DNA of 64,000 nucleotides, taken from assembly GCA_000231825.2 (NCBI GenBank), contig JH720302.1, positions 891,258 to 955,257 of the forward strand, given 5' to 3'. Positions 38,801 to 52,500 of the stretch are shown one piece after another. The number at the start of each line of letters is the position of its first letter. The first letter of the stretch is position 1. Below the pieces are notes generated by a model. It did not search any database. It was given only the letters and a program-made list of their open reading frames with translations, and had not been told where the DNA came from. Made by a program: the position numbers and the translations under genes. The stretch comes from Tetrahymena elliotti 4EA (lineage: Eukaryota; Ciliophora; Oligohymenophorea; Hymenostomatida; Tetrahymenidae).

Positions 38801-41800
38801 TTTTGTTGATTAAGAAAATGAAGAATCATAAAGACATATCTAACATGGAACTTTCTAAGTTAAGCACTCCACTCCTCACAAATAAACTTAACAGTAACAG
38901 CAATAATAAGGAAGTAATATATTTCTTTGATTTTTCTTTAAATGAGTTATTATTTTATATATTTATAGGAGACAGTTTTATACAAACATCTTAGAATATT
39001 TAGTAAGTATCGCCTAGACCAACCCAAGGCACTAAATAACTGACTTAAAACAATACTATGTAAAGTAATAATGGTTAATTGTAACAGAGTCCAAATATTC
39101 CAAATTAAAATTTTATCAACAAAGGAGCAACATAACCAACAATGGCATCATAAAATAATACCTTAAACATTCATAATATTTAGTATGGTAATAACTAGGT
39201 CTCTTAATCCTCAATTAAGAAGTAATTAAATTACACTGCAGATTCAACCACTTAAAGAAACAGTTATTCCAGTAATTCAAATTCTATGAATTCAGCAGGA
39301 TTAGCTCAAATGAATAATATAGTTGGAAGAGCATCCGTTCTTAGCTAAGGAGGGTTACCTATCCAATAGAATAACCCTGCTTCTTAGATATCTTAATAAA
39401 ATAATATGAATCAAAATTTGTTACAAAATAATTAAAACGGATTATAAAACTTTAATACAATTTAAAATGCAAATGTTTTGAACAATCTAAATTTTAATGG
39501 AAATAATCAAAATATATTAGGATTACAAAATAACATAAATGGATAATAATCTAATTAGATTTTATAAAAAAATACTAGTAGTGTATAATCGAATACTTTC
39601 AACTCTCTTTAAACTCAAGCACCATAGTAAAGGGATAGTTCATAAAATTAACCCCCAAGTAATGTTAGAATGCCTAATCATAGCTAATAATTCTATCAAT
39701 ATAATAATAGCAGCAACAACAATTAAAATTATATTTATCAGGCAAAGAGAGATTTTTCTTCAAATTAATAAAGAGAAAATAGTTAAAATAATGTTACAGA
39801 TAGGAGAGACGCATCAACTAAAAGCAAAACAAGTGCATTATCAAATAAGAATAAGCCTTCATGCTCTCCTAATTCTCGTTAAACCAGCTCAAATACTATA
39901 TCACAATTTAATGCTGAAAATATTCATAGAAAAAATCATAAAAGCTTGCATTAATTTTCAAGCAACACTCCTAAGTCTTAAATATCATTATAAAATAATT
40001 AATAGAAAAAGTAGCAGCTTCCATTAACAACAGTAACAAATGCTGTCACTCCATAAAATAAACAACTCAATGGTAACCAAAACATCACAAATGACAATAA
40101 AGTTTTAAATTTAAAAGAGTAATTTAACTCATTTTAATTAAATTACTAATAGTAACAACAACAGTAGTAAAAATAAAATTAATTTGAACAGCCACAATCA
40201 GTTCAATAAAATTAAAACTAGAATTAATTAAATACTATATCAAATAATGTTAACATTTTAAATAGCAACAGTAGTAACAACAACAATACAGTTTTTACTC
40301 AATCAAATTAAATAATGACAACTCCTTTAAAAGCTAAATAGACCGTTTAAGCAAAGAATATGGGAAATAATGTATTTACTAAATACCAAAATACCAGTAA
40401 TACTATAAGCAGTAACACATCTGGATTGCATACAAATTCTACAGTATAATCACCATTCAATAGTAGTTAAATTAGCTAATTAAATGGGTAGATGAACTCA
40501 AACATAAATTAAGATAATATGACATTTACTTCAGTGAACAATTAGAATTAACTAAATAAAACAAATGGAATAAATTATAACAGTCAAGTTAACTAAAGCA
40601 ACAAAAAGTAAAGTATCTAGACATTTAATGGAATAAGTTCTAATAAATCGTAATTATCAAATATGAATGATAAAACGCCAACTAAAAAGTAAGAAATAAA
40701 TTAATATGACTTATCCAACTTATAGGGTAAAAGTATTGCACTTGTTTCTTTGACAGGTACTCCTTAAAGTAGAGTTGGAATAGAAAACTAATCTAGCCAA
40801 ATGACTATTAATAGTAATGTGATCAATACAAATAAATCTAAATAAAGTATGGTTTTGTGTGCACAATAGAGCAGTATGCCTACCTCTGAATTCGAATGTG
40901 AGTAAATAAATAGAGAAATTAGATAAACTTAATAATAAAATAAAAATACATTTTAGAAATCTCTATCTTCGAATATGAGATTTTCTAATTAAGAAAACAA
41001 TAAATTAGAATAACCTCAACAATAATAAGTTTTAAATAACTATTCTTAAATGAATAAATAACTTTACTCAAATTAACCAGCAAATCAAACATAAAATCAA
41101 TTTGTACGTCAAAGCAACAAGAGTTTCCATACATTTTAAACTATACCTCAATAAGTACCACCTATGAATTTTAGCTAAGTTTAACCTTAGCAATAAAACT
41201 ATGTAAGCTAATAGCTTTAGAGTTAAGTTAGTGGAAATATTGCAAATATTCAAAATGTAAGCAATCTATCAGATTTACAAAAACTATCTGTAGCTTCTGT
41301 CTAATTATCTGTGAATGCATCTATATAATAAGCAGCAGCTAATGTGGCATCTTTACAATAGCAATAAACTAATACACTACAGTTCAAGCCACCTTAAAAT
41401 AATATTGTTACTACTAGTAATGGTAAAGGTTTGTTCTCTTCTAATGATTTTACTATTATTGGATAACGTCCTTCAATTCCAATAAGTAATAACAATACTC
41501 CTCTAAAAAGAAACTCTCAAACAAATTCTAATACTTCTTAGCAATTCACCAATAATAATCCAAACATCTCTAGCACATCTTAAAATTAAAGATTTGGAAG
41601 TATTTCCTCACAACAAAGTCTCCAAATATAAAATTAATAAAACTCTTCATAACAATTTACAAATATTCTGATGAGCTAATAATATTAAAATATGTAAATT
41701 CTTTCAGACTAACTTAGATCAAATGATTCACTCTAAATGCCAAATAATCACTTTTCTTCACAGTAAAGCGATGCTTCAAATCAAAATTTCAGCAAAAACA

Positions 41801-43038
41801 TCCTACAACTTAACCAAAATCTTACAAACAAAACGTAAAAAACATATTGATTGATTTTATTCTAATTACTTAATTTATATTTTTATTAAATTTCTTTAAA
41901 TACAAATTAAAATTTATTTTTTATTAGACAAGAATAGTAAATTAGGATTTTAGAAGAATAAAAAAGAGGAACAGTTGATTTTAATAAAAGAGAAGAAAAT
42001 TTAGCATAAATTGTAAAAAGATATAAAAAGAGTGGACTTTTTAAATCTTGTATTATTCCTTTCCAACATCATAACGCTTTCTTTGAAATATTTGAAAGAA
42101 GCAAATTTAGCTGTTATATTTGTGATAGGTTGAAACATTAAAACTCAGAAGATGGTGAGAGAGATTAGGCAATATACACTCAAAATAAACAAGAATTCAA
42201 TAGAACTATACCTAAAATCTCAAAGAGCATTCTAGTAGTTTCAACAGGTTTAAAATAAACTTTATTTAAATCATAAAATTAAAATATTTTCATGAAATAA
42301 AAAGAATATGTTATGAGTCTAAAGCATAGTCCGGCCTTGGAATAAAAAATATAGAGCTTAAAAGATGATTAATAAAGAATTATGAAGTAGCTATTATAAG
42401 ATGGTGGAGCTAATAAGTAAGAAAAACCTGTTTCAGCTGGATTATAAAATGTCTTTGTAATATTAATAATATTTAGTAAAAAATATTTAAATTTATCTTT
42501 TAATCAAAAGGGACAAAATCCAAAAATAAGATCTAAGGAAAATTCTTTAGGGGGATTATAAAATAACCAATAATCTACTTAAATTATATTCAATGGAGAA
42601 CTTAAGGTAAAGAGCTTTTTCCTTATGAAAACTCTGCTAAAGATAACATCAAAAAAACATGATAAGCAAATGCATTCCTTTTACTTTAAGCTTCCTTAAA
42701 TAGTAAGCAAGAACAATGAATTAATTCCCGATTACACTAATATAATTAGTAACTTTAATTTTGAGACTATCTATGACTTGATAGTAAATAGGAACTAGTC
42801 TAAGCTAATATCTCATATCACAGAAAAATCTAAAAATTAAGTAAAATTAGTTTATTAAATTGATTAGAATTTAGCATAATCAAAAATTTATTAAAATATT
42901 TATTTATTTTTTGTTTATTTTAAGGATTTTGTTGAATGTAAAATAACTTTGAAAATATATGGTGAAGAAAATGCTGCTGATTGCATAAAGATGTCTTAAA
43001 ACTTCTTCTAAATTAATAAATAAAATGTTATTGTTTGA
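35850..43038 (+). CDS. TBC1D23-like protein (TBC RabGAP domain, rhodanese-like domain, N/Q-rich insert, C-terminal PH-like region)
   Basis: Thirteen exons: 35850-36057, 36123-36196, 36350-36444, 36642-36885, 37019-37161, 37239-37439, 37496-37806, 37863-38279, 38350-38913, 38969-41834, 41928-42456, 42511-42840, 42925-43038; 2031 aa. TBC domain at residues about 90-330: FFWDILLKTYE, IKTDALR (Arg finger R134), YKQGLNE (Gln finger Q165), KYHDPELYNYL, ITPELYATPWFLTLFA. Then STPISFGLKIHS (human TBC1D23 KTPASF). The rhodanese-like domain is at about 485-600 (NYFVVDLRRS, YVGVIEGGF), without an evident active cysteine. An Asn/Gln/Ser-rich stretch of about 1000 residues follows. The C terminus (1715-2031) includes TLLKITSKKHDKQMHSFYFK (human SILKITSRKKHPELITFKYG). 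The human protein links endosomal vesicles to trans-Golgi golgins. The 5' exons were joined by frame and family logic; the last two introns have lengths divisible by three and lack TGA, so retention cannot be excluded. Confidence 0.85.
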
Positions 43039-43985
43039 ATCGTTATATCAAATGAAAGAACTCTTAATTAATTTATGAGAATAAAAACTCAGTAAAATTT
43101 ATTATAAATCCTTAATTAAATTTCTAAAAAATGTAAATATTTATATTAAAAAGTTAACTATCTTATATCTCTTTGTTGTATTTTGCTAATATCCCTCTTA
43201 TTTACTTACTTGAGTTAGTTTATTTAAAATTATTTTGCATTCATTTACATTCATTCTGCTAAAAGAGGATATGTTATTTTTAATATTTTCCAAATAAAGT
43301 GACACCAATCTAAGAAAAAAATAAAACCTTTAATTTTAAAAGAAATCATCATTGAATAAATACCACAATCTTTTGCAATAAATTAAAATAAGTAAAAATA
43401 TTCCAATAATTAATTAAAATAATAAATAAATATTATTTAATTTAATATAAATCATTATCCTTCCATAATCAAAAGAAAAATAAATACTAATTTACTTAAA
43501 TTAGTTAATGAAGATAATAAAATAAATTCAAGTTTTTAAGGTAAAAGAGAAAACTAATTAAAGATTTTAGCAAAATAAATTAAAATTTCTTTAATATAAA
43601 AGATAGAGAGAATTTTAAAATGTTAAATTTTTAACAGAGATAATATAAAATAGATTGGAATTGCAAATTAAGTAGATATTTATTTATTATTACTCACTCT
43701 TTTAATAATAAATTTATTATTTTCAAATTCTATTAATTCATCATCATTTGCTTAAGGATAGAATTTTTACAATAATTATCAGAAATAAACTAAAAGATTA
43801 TTTATTCTTTCTTTTTATATGTTTTTTGTTTATTTATTAGTTAGAAAATTTTATTATAAATTATGTTTTAGAGTTATACTTTTCTTAGTTAGTTAGCTAG
43901 GTGGTTTGATCAGTTTATTTTAATTCCTAAGTAGAACAAATTATTATAAAAAACAAGAAAGAAGCACCTTTGAAAAGAAAGTTAA
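43039..43985. other. Intergenic, convergent 3' ends
   Basis: AT-rich spacer between the stop codons of the TBC1D23-like gene and the SHIPPO-repeat gene. No coding signal. Confidence 0.65.
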
Positions 43986-44843
43986 TCAGATAAAAGCTGT
44001 CCTTCTTAATTCTTTTTTAGCTCTGTTTACAGGACTAAATTTATCAAATGGTGATGGTAGTTTATATGTGCCAGGACCTGGATTAATATTTCTATTTGAT
44101 TTTGTGAAATCATATTTGTTTCCTTTTCCAAAAGTGAGTTTTGTGTAGCGTGTATTTAGTTCTAGAATTGGATTTGGATTATAATGATTGCATGCAGGCA
44201 AATCAGAATTGTAATTTTTGTCTTTAGGCTTTCCGAACAAAGAAAACTTCAGTTTATCTTTGCCAGGCTCTTTTGTGATTTCGTATTAGCCCACGCCAGG
44301 CATATCTTTTGCTACTTCTGTGCATTAAACTTTGTACCCTGGGATATATGTTTTATAGTAATAATGGAAGGGAATACCAAAGGATCTACCATGGTGAGTT
44401 GTGTTAAGAGGGGAATTAGATTTGGCAGATTAATAATGATTAGGGGAAGGATTTTCTTTTGCATTTCTCAAGACGTGTTGTGGGATGAATTACTTTTATC
44501 CGAAACCAAAAGTGCATGATTTTGGAGAGTTAGTGCTGGGCAAATTAATTCTTTATGATAATGTGGATTCACTCGTTTTAAGCTCTGGAAACCTTTCTTA
44601 TTTAGAAAAACTAATTTGAGGGGAGGCGTGACGAAGAGCTGAAGCACTGACGTACTAAGACATTCCAACAATGTTAGGACATGCAAAGAGCTTAGAAGAA
44701 TTAGACTAACTCATAGATTAAGATGTACTGTAAAAATGCTAGCCACTATCTGTTTTATTTCTGAATTAGCCTGTGCTTCTAGACATGGGAGATGTATTCC
44801 CTATCTATGAGGACTCTAAGATTCCATCAGTGTTTTTTCTCAT
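43986..44843 (-). CDS. SHIPPO / sperm-tail PG-rich repeat protein (ODF3/CIMAP-like)
   Basis: Single exon, 285 aa, ATG 44843-44841 to TGA 43988-43986. Proteins of this family carry repeated Pro-Gly turns and are found along ciliary and flagellar axonemes, some as microtubule inner or surface proteins. Visible units: SCTFGFGQKQFIP followed by ENPSPNHYQ, RSFGIPFHYYYKTYIPGY with MPGVGQYEI, FSLFGKPKDKNY with ACNHYNPNPI, and LTFGKGNKYDF followed by NPGPGTYKLPSPF. The alternation of FGK/FGI with PGPGxY is the family signature. The N-terminal 80 residues are Ser-rich and may be disordered. GC content is well above the flanks. Ciliary location is inferred from the family. Confidence 0.85.
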
Positions 44844-45962
44844 TTTGATTCAAAAAAGCAAAAAAGCTGAGTTAAAATAAAATTTTATGATTTATATTTT
44901 TTTATTAAACGGAGAGGATGTATTGATAGATAGATAGTAGGAAATAATTATTTCTACTTATTTTGAGTTATTTCAATTTTTATTAGTTATGTGTATATTG
45001 CTGACTAAAATATTAATTTATAAATAAGTATTAGCTAATAAGACTTTTTAATAATTTATTTTTATTTACTTTTTTAATTTTTATTAATCATCCCAACATC
45101 TACTTACTTCTTCCTTTTAAAATTTAAAACTTTCTCTTTTGCTCATTGAATAAACTTTCATGAAAAATACAATAACAAAATAATAGCCACCTCAATCAAT
45201 CAATTTATATTTCTTTTGAATTTTTGTCTTTCATTTTCTTATTTTTTCTATTCAATCTAATTTATTACTGTTTTTTGTTAATAAATTTCCTTGTTTATAA
45301 AAAAGAAATAAATCAGTTGATGATAGAAAAGCTATTTAAAAAAATTGCATTTATTTTTAACTCAGCAATTTCAACTTTTTGTCTATGTTCTTTGAGTTGT
45401 TTGTCTAAGTATAAAATCTACAAAAATATCAAATTTAGGTTCATTAAAAAACTCTACTTTGCAAAAATTAAAAAAAAATAAATTATCAATCTAACTCTTT
45501 CAAGTTTGCCAAATAAAAAAAACAGCTAAAAAATTATTTAAAAGTTATAACTTTTTAATTAAATAAAATGGTATATTTGTTTGTTGCAAATTTATAGATT
45601 TTCAGGATTCCTCTTCTCCTTTTTTTAATTAGAGGAATTTAAATAAATTAGGCTGGCTTTTGATTAATTTAAAAAATAAAAAGAATTAATTTGTCTCAAA
45701 AACTATGAAATTGTTGAAAATAATTTTATTCAAAAAGGCTATATAAAATAGCATAAAAAAATGTAAGATTATATAATTATAAATAAAGAAAGTCAAAAAT
45801 TTATTTCAACTTAGATTTTATCTCATTCCCATCTCCTTCCAAAGCAAAATTCAAAATAATATGAAAGCAAAGAGTTGAGTTGAGAGAATTACTTTTATGA
45901 AATTTAATTCAAAAAACTAAGTTTTATCTTAAAAATTTTGCATAAAATTGAATGCAAAATAC
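44844..45962. other. Intergenic, AT-rich
   Basis: About 1.1 kb between the start of the SHIPPO gene and the stop of the next minus-strand gene. A T-rich 85-codon open frame at 45224 has non-coding composition and was not accepted. Confidence 0.6.
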
Positions 45963-48402
45963 TCATTGTTGTATCTTAGATTTAGATTTCAAATTTGAGA
46001 GAGTATCAATCTTTAAATTTTCTGTATATAATTTATAATCATGCAAGATTATTTAAATATATTTATCTGCTATTTCTTGAGCTGTTTTCTTTGCTTAACC
46101 TTGAATACTGACTAATAGATTACTTATCTTTGGTTAGAAAATCTTTTTTATTTCAGATTCATCTTCATTAATTTTCTTCTTTTTGATGTCAATATATGTT
46201 TTGTAGAATTCAGAAATTATGTTGAAGAATCTCTACCAGAAATACATAAGATCTTCATCTGCTATATCATTTAGCATTAAGTTAAAATTTTAGTGTGATG
46301 ATTATCCTCCTATAACTTTATGAATATCTTCAAGTATGTCTTCAACAAGAGTAACTTGCTCCTCAGCATAAATAAAGCACTATTTAACAAGCTGTAATTA
46401 CTCTGAGACTTGAATTTCTTATTTTACATAATTTCTGGACACATTTTCCAAAATCAAGTTAACTAAATAATTTAAGTCAAATTATTCATTAATCTTAGAA
46501 ATAAGATTTCCAAGATCTAAAATACTTTCTCTTTAATATCTTTTAATGATTACTTCATGTACAAATATAATAAATTTCTCTTTTGAAGATTACATGAAAT
46601 TTATTAAAAATTTAAGCTCTTAAGGTATAATCTTTATGAGTCCTGTACTGTAAGAGTCCAAATTAGTTTTTAAGTTATTAACCTATTCACAAAGCTCCAA
46701 GAAGCTCCTACGTCCAACTTTATCCATTATAACTATTGAGTTGTTATAGTTTTTTAAGTATTTTTTTTCTTGTTGCTGTTGTAAAACTAGCTGCTTGATC
46801 ATATAATCAATGAATTTGCATATAACTTTCATACACCTTGTAATTGATTATTAAAGAATTTTAAGCCTCTACTCTGGAGTCATTTTGTTAGGTTTTAAAA
46901 CTTTGTCATTTTCAGAGTTTTTTTCTTCAGGAAACTTCTCAAAAACTGAAAAATTAAAATTTCTTTCTTTCTCTTCATTTTTTTGTTCATCACCTTCTGT
47001 TGTCATTAATGTAGTAAAAGGGATCTCTGAAGGATCCTCATATTCATCAATAGCTTTTTCAATTTATAGTTTAAGGTTTTCCACAAATTAAATTAGAGAT
47101 TGCACCTCTTATCCTTCAGGTATGTTAAAAGATGGAGGGAATGTTAATTATTCTAATAGTTTATCATAAACATCGCATTTCATCATAATAAGATTTTAAA
47201 TTGTTTATACTACAACATCTAGTTATTTCTCATCTTCTTATATGTTATGAGCTACTTCTTCTAAAATCTCCTTATTCTTGATTCCTTTCACAGAAGTAAT
47301 AGTCTTTAAATTTTCCTTTCTTTTTTCTATATTAGATCTTTACTTCTTTAAATTGATTCCATTCTTCTATAAGTAATCTTCTGGACTAATTTTTACCTTT
47401 ATTTCAACACCTGTCCTTTATTTTTGATCAATTAAATCTATAATTTAAATATTAGTTAAAGTTTCAGAATATTTTTTATAGATGAGCATAAAAGAGTTGA
47501 TTTTGTCAATTTTTATGATCATTTGCTAATTAAAAAATATAACCAAATAGAAATAAGTAGGGTGGGTTTGTATTCATTTTTATTTATGTATTTAAGAAAT
47601 ACTTTGATTGAATATGGTAATAAAATTAATTAAATAAATAAATTCAGATTATTTTAACACCCCCACCCCCCTATTAAGAAATATTTTTTACTGTTAAAAA
47701 AGTTAATAAATCCCACCAATTTAAAAATTTAAAGAATTGAATAATAATTTAAATTTTACCTAATACATCTTCGAGGTTAAGAGCTAATTACTGCTAAAGG
47801 AATAATAAATGCGAATAAGAAATATCAACATCTTTATTTAGCTCTAATTCTTGAGATTTCTTAATAAACTAGTTTGTATTGGTTTTTATGTATTCATCTA
47901 TAATCTCATTTACTTAATCTACTTCTTCTTGCTTATAAGCTTTAATGCTGTTATTTAATTTAAAATGCTTTTAACAACTTTCTCTGAAGAGTTTCATAGT
48001 TTAATGTAGAGGAGTAAAACCCTATTCAATCATTTCCTTGCACTTCGAAGCATCAAAGAAATTACTTGTTAATTTTTGGTAATTCTAAGCTATTTCAGAA
48101 ACTACATTTTACATAATTGAAAGCTTTTTATAAGTGATGCTTTAATGTTCATTAGGACTTAATAAACTCTCAAGTTAACTTTTCAAACCTTAAAGTTCAT
48201 TATTAATTTATAAAATATCACTGTCTTTTTCCTTTTCTTTTTACTTTTTTAATTCTTCTACAATAAAGAGTCCACTAATAAGTGATTTGATTTTATTTGG
48301 ATTAATGAGTTATTCAATTCTAGTTTTAACAACAAATATTTAGAAACGTGTTTAAGCCTTGGTTAACTCTTCATGCATGTCTAAGCATTTAGATCTTTCC
48401 AT
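45963..48402 (-). CDS. Coiled-coil protein of unknown function (1)
   Basis: Exons 48402-47767 and 47525-45963 joined across a 241-nt intron, TGA at 45965; 732 aa from the chosen ATG. I do not recognise the family. The whole protein is predicted alpha-helical, rich in Glu, Lys, Gln and Leu, with long heptad-like stretches (ELQGLKSQLESLL, QTIQNLIMMKCDVYDKLLEQ, QQQQEKKYLKN, CEQVNNLKTNLDSY), and one acidic loop near residues 400-430 (PEEKNSENDKV). No membrane segment or signal peptide. The length and helical repeats recall cytoskeletal linkers, but no catalytic motif is present. The intron donor was taken as GTATTAGGTAAA because it keeps phase 0. The frame is open upstream of the ATG to about 48560, so an extra 5' exon is possible; joining it directly would need a 28-nt intron, which I consider unlikely. 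Confidence 0.7.
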
Positions 48403-49510
48403 TACAGTCAAATCTATTCTTTAAAATAATTAAAATTTTAATATACCTTAAAATATTTTTAGAAATATAAAATAATGAAAAATAAGGATAATCATCTTTA
48501 ATATTTTTAAGTTCAACCTAACTTTTATTTCGACCTCTTAATTCAATTCTCAACTCCAAAATACAATTAATGATTAGAAATCAGAAAGTAGATTTATTTA
48601 TGAATGATAGGATAAATTGTTGGTTGGATGGATAGATAGATATATGGAAGGAAAAGAGTTATCAATTAAAAACCTTTAGCTGTCAAAATAAAGGTTAAAT
48701 AAATGATTTAAAAATATGAAGAAAGATTTGATTGTTTTAAAGAAGTTTTTTAAATTTCATATAAATAAAATTTATTTTGTTAGAATAACCCACTTTCAAA
48801 CTCTAAACAATTTAAAAAATCATTTTTACTCCTTTAGCCATAAATAAAAGAATCAAAATAATAATTTTTATTATTGTGAAATATTTCTATTTTGTTAAAA
48901 AAACAAATCAAAGAATAAAACTCATGTACTTAGTTAGTTAGTAGAGAGATGAAGGAAAATTGTAATTTTGAGGTGAATAATTAGGATTTAAAAACAATAA
49001 AAAAGATAAAATATACTAAAAATGTTAATCTAAGCCTGTCTAATAATATACTTTCTAATTATATTCACTTAATTGTTGCTCACTCTTTCAATAAACAAAC
49101 AAATAAAATAATTATTATCAAGTTTTCTTTTGCTTTCTTTCCTTGAGTTATTTAAAAAATCTATTATCTTAGTTATATTAATTGCTTCAACAATGCTCTC
49201 TCTAAACTTTATTCATAGTTTTTTTTCATCTTTAAAAAATACTTTAATAATAGATTTATTGATTGGATAATTGTGATTTTTTGACTATGATAAATCTTTC
49301 CTTTTTGCTTATAAATTGTTGCTTTTTGCCATTGAGTTTCTTGAAGGAAAAAAAGAAGGAAGCAACAGTTAGTTGATGAAAATGTTTAAGATGGATGATT
49401 TATTATTTTATTTATTTGGAGTTTATTATTGAAAGAGGAGGCAATTAAAGAGAGTGAATAGCAGTTAGAATATAATGTTTTAATGTTGATTTAGGATGCC
49501 ATAGATTAAT
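48403..49510. other. Intergenic (5' flank of coiled-coil gene 1)
   Basis: Spacer between two minus-strand genes. The part at 48420-48560 is open in frame with the downstream gene and may be leader or a missed exon. GATA-rich repeat near 48620. Otherwise nothing is visible. Confidence 0.5.
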
Positions 49511-52500
49511 TCAAATTTGCATCTACCTTTGAGCATTTTGTTGAAGAAGATGTCTAGTCTTATTTACTTCATAGTTGAATCTATCGACATCGTCTTGGTA
49601 CTTCTTAGGTGAGTATCTTGCTCTCTTTCTTTTGTCATCTTCTTGTAGGATTGGAAGATTATTGATTTAGCCTCCTTAAATTACTGAATCGAGTTAGACA
49701 ATTTGTTTTTATGAATGCTGACCGATTGCTAAAACGTTGTTATCTCCTTTTAATAAATTTTATTGATTGAGCTATTTAGAAATTTATATTTAGATATTTT
49801 GTATGTTATCAATAACAATAGAGATATATTGATATTCATCCATGACTTCTTTGTACAAATAGATGTGGGAATGTTGAAGATGGTGAAGTCCAAGGTTATC
49901 TCTCATATCTATGAGCTTTATTATTACTCCTTGTAATTCTTAAATTTTTTCTCTGATTTGTGCTTCAGTAGGAAATTTAGTCTATGAAGCTTTAATCCAG
50001 TTTTTAGCTTCATCATCATATTACTTAGCTGTAGCAGTGGTTTATTTTAAGGATCTAAAGGCCTTTATTACAGAATCTATTAATTCAAGTCTCTTTTTAT
50101 ATTTATCAACCTAATGAGATTCTTCAACTACCAATCTGGATAAAGGAGTCTAAATTACGAAAGGTGTCTATTCTCTTTGTTACATTTCAATACCTTTCTG
50201 TAACATGTCTCTTATGTAAAGATTATACTCAATCAAACTCTTAAGAAGCTAATCCTTTTCATATTCGATTTCATTTAAAAGGTTTTCATTATATTAAAAG
50301 TAATCATTATAACGGAACTTAACATCATTAAGTAGTGCTTTTGTAATGTTCTTTGAACTAGTGAGAATCATATCATAGTTACGTTAGTATTGAATTATTT
50401 CTTTATACTGAGCAACATTTAAAGTCAATACACTATTAAAGCAATTAAGGCTCTTGTATATAGCTACTATTTAATTTTCTATTTGCATTAAGAATTCAGC
50501 AAATTTAAATAAAGCACTTTCAATTTCGACAGCAGCAATTTAATTTAGGATTGCCTCACAATCATACAAGTATTTAATCATTGAATGAATGTATCCCAAC
50601 TGCTAATCATTATCATCCTAGGATTTCTATTTTAGCATTACGACTCTATCTTTCTTGTTATATTTTGCTAAATCTGTTAAAATTTAGCCTAAATTCTTGG
50701 TTTCAATTGAGTTCAAGACATTATTATCAAAATTTGTTTAGAATGGTTCCTTATGCTCTTCTAAAACAGCTTTAGTCTGCTTAATGTATTCACTGAGAAT
50801 TAAATCTTAAATGATAGGCATTCTAATAGAATCAGGATCAGATTAAATAAGCTATTTCTTAATATGATTCTAAAGGCTCTCAATATTACCCATTTACTCA
50901 TTGATATTCTAAATAGCAATTTACATTGACTCAAAATCGTTTTCTGTACTGATAAATTCAGTTTTGCAAATGCGTTCAGTTAATAAAAACTTTCTTTATA
51001 TTTCTTCACTATGCTTTTACAAGTTAATAGTTTCTTATTCCATCACATTTAAAATCTCTTTGCATAAATCTAACTTTCCTTCAACTCTAGCCTTCAAAGT
51101 GACTAAGATAACTATTTGATTAAAAAATATAAATTAATTTAGATTATTAATTTCATCAAATTTTGAATTATTAAATCTATCAATTAAATTTAGAAAGAAA
51201 AAGTTAAATTAAATTATGATTATAGAAGTAAATATCTTTAGGCAAATAATATCACTCATTTAGTTGAATTATTAAGATTTGTTCGAAGTGATAAAATAAA
51301 GTTATTTATTTTTATTACAAATTATTTTTGATTCTCAATAAAAAATATTGATAAAGATCTATTTTAAAATGAATTCAAAAGCAATAATTAGCCGTTTTAA
51401 ATAGATTTGATTTTGAAATAAATTAAATAAGAAACAGAAATTGAAAGTAAAAACTAAAAGAGTATTTTTATTATTCTTTAGAGATGTTGAAAATAAAAAT
51501 TTTACCTGGAATATTTTACTCTTGAAGTCTGAAATAGAGGGCATCAGTTTCTTTATCTAAATTTAAGTCATTTGTCATAAAAGGATAAATCAGAGGAGGA
51601 TATTTTCCAGCAGGGATAATTTAGTTAAGGTAATTCAAATTCCTAGCATTTACAGGATGCTAGGTATTGGCTATTCCTTATACCATTACTTGACTTTGAT
51701 GTCCTAGAGCTTAAGCATATTAGCCAGGAGTTTAGCCAGGGTAAATTGAGTTATAGAATTTACCTTAGACAGGTGTTTAGTATTTGAAATCTAAATTATT
51801 TTCATACATAGTGATGTTTTCATCATTCTATATTGTTCTGTTTAATTCATTAGGTCCTAAAATAATTTACTCTTCACCTTGTCTCTATCCATTATAAACT
51901 CTAGGATGAGTACTTCTGTAGCTAATAGGAGGATTATCAAAGATTTTATTTGGGAATCTCTTTTTACTATTTGGAGATATATTAGCTGCTAAAATGTCAT
52001 TTTTATATCTCGCATCTGCTTGGGGATTTGCGGGAACTCTATTCATTTGTTAATTTTAAGAAGGTGCAGTGTTGTAGTATTAATTTTGATTTGGAGCATA
52101 AGAAGGTCTATCAGGCTCAATAGCTGTAATAACAGGTTCGTTATCGACATATTATGTCTTTTCAGTGAGACTGTTAATTTACTCTTAGCGATAACTAGGG
52201 TTGGTCTTAATAACGTGATTAGTTTCAGGTCTTTCATTCAAATTTATTGAGAAAAAATTTTGATTACCTTAACTCTTGTAATCATTCATGTTAGCATTTT
52301 ATTAAGGCTAAGCAGAGCTTTGATATCTATTATTTTACTCCGCTCCTTATAATCCTACCTAATTATTTAAAGTTGATTCAATTTTATTGGGAGCTGCTCT
52401 AGATGAATAAATCTCTCCTTGCTAGGGTTACCTATTGATGATTTATTGACTATTTGTAGGTTAAAATTTTTGATCTTTTTGTGCACTATTTGGATTGCGG

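Noticed and set aside
39539..40027. 162-codon standard-code frame
   Set aside because: Shadow of the long N/Q-rich exon of the TBC1D23-like gene in another frame.
44184..44519. 111-codon plus-strand frame with cysteines
   Set aside because: Antisense shadow of the SHIPPO-repeat gene.
45224..45481. 85-codon plus-strand open frame rich in Phe, Leu, Ile
   Set aside because: Its T-rich, non-coding composition matches the flanking spacer; no family or splice context supports it.
48419..48446. 28-nt intron linking an upstream exon to coiled-coil gene 1
   Set aside because: Shorter than any supported intron in the window, and no start codon was found upstream.
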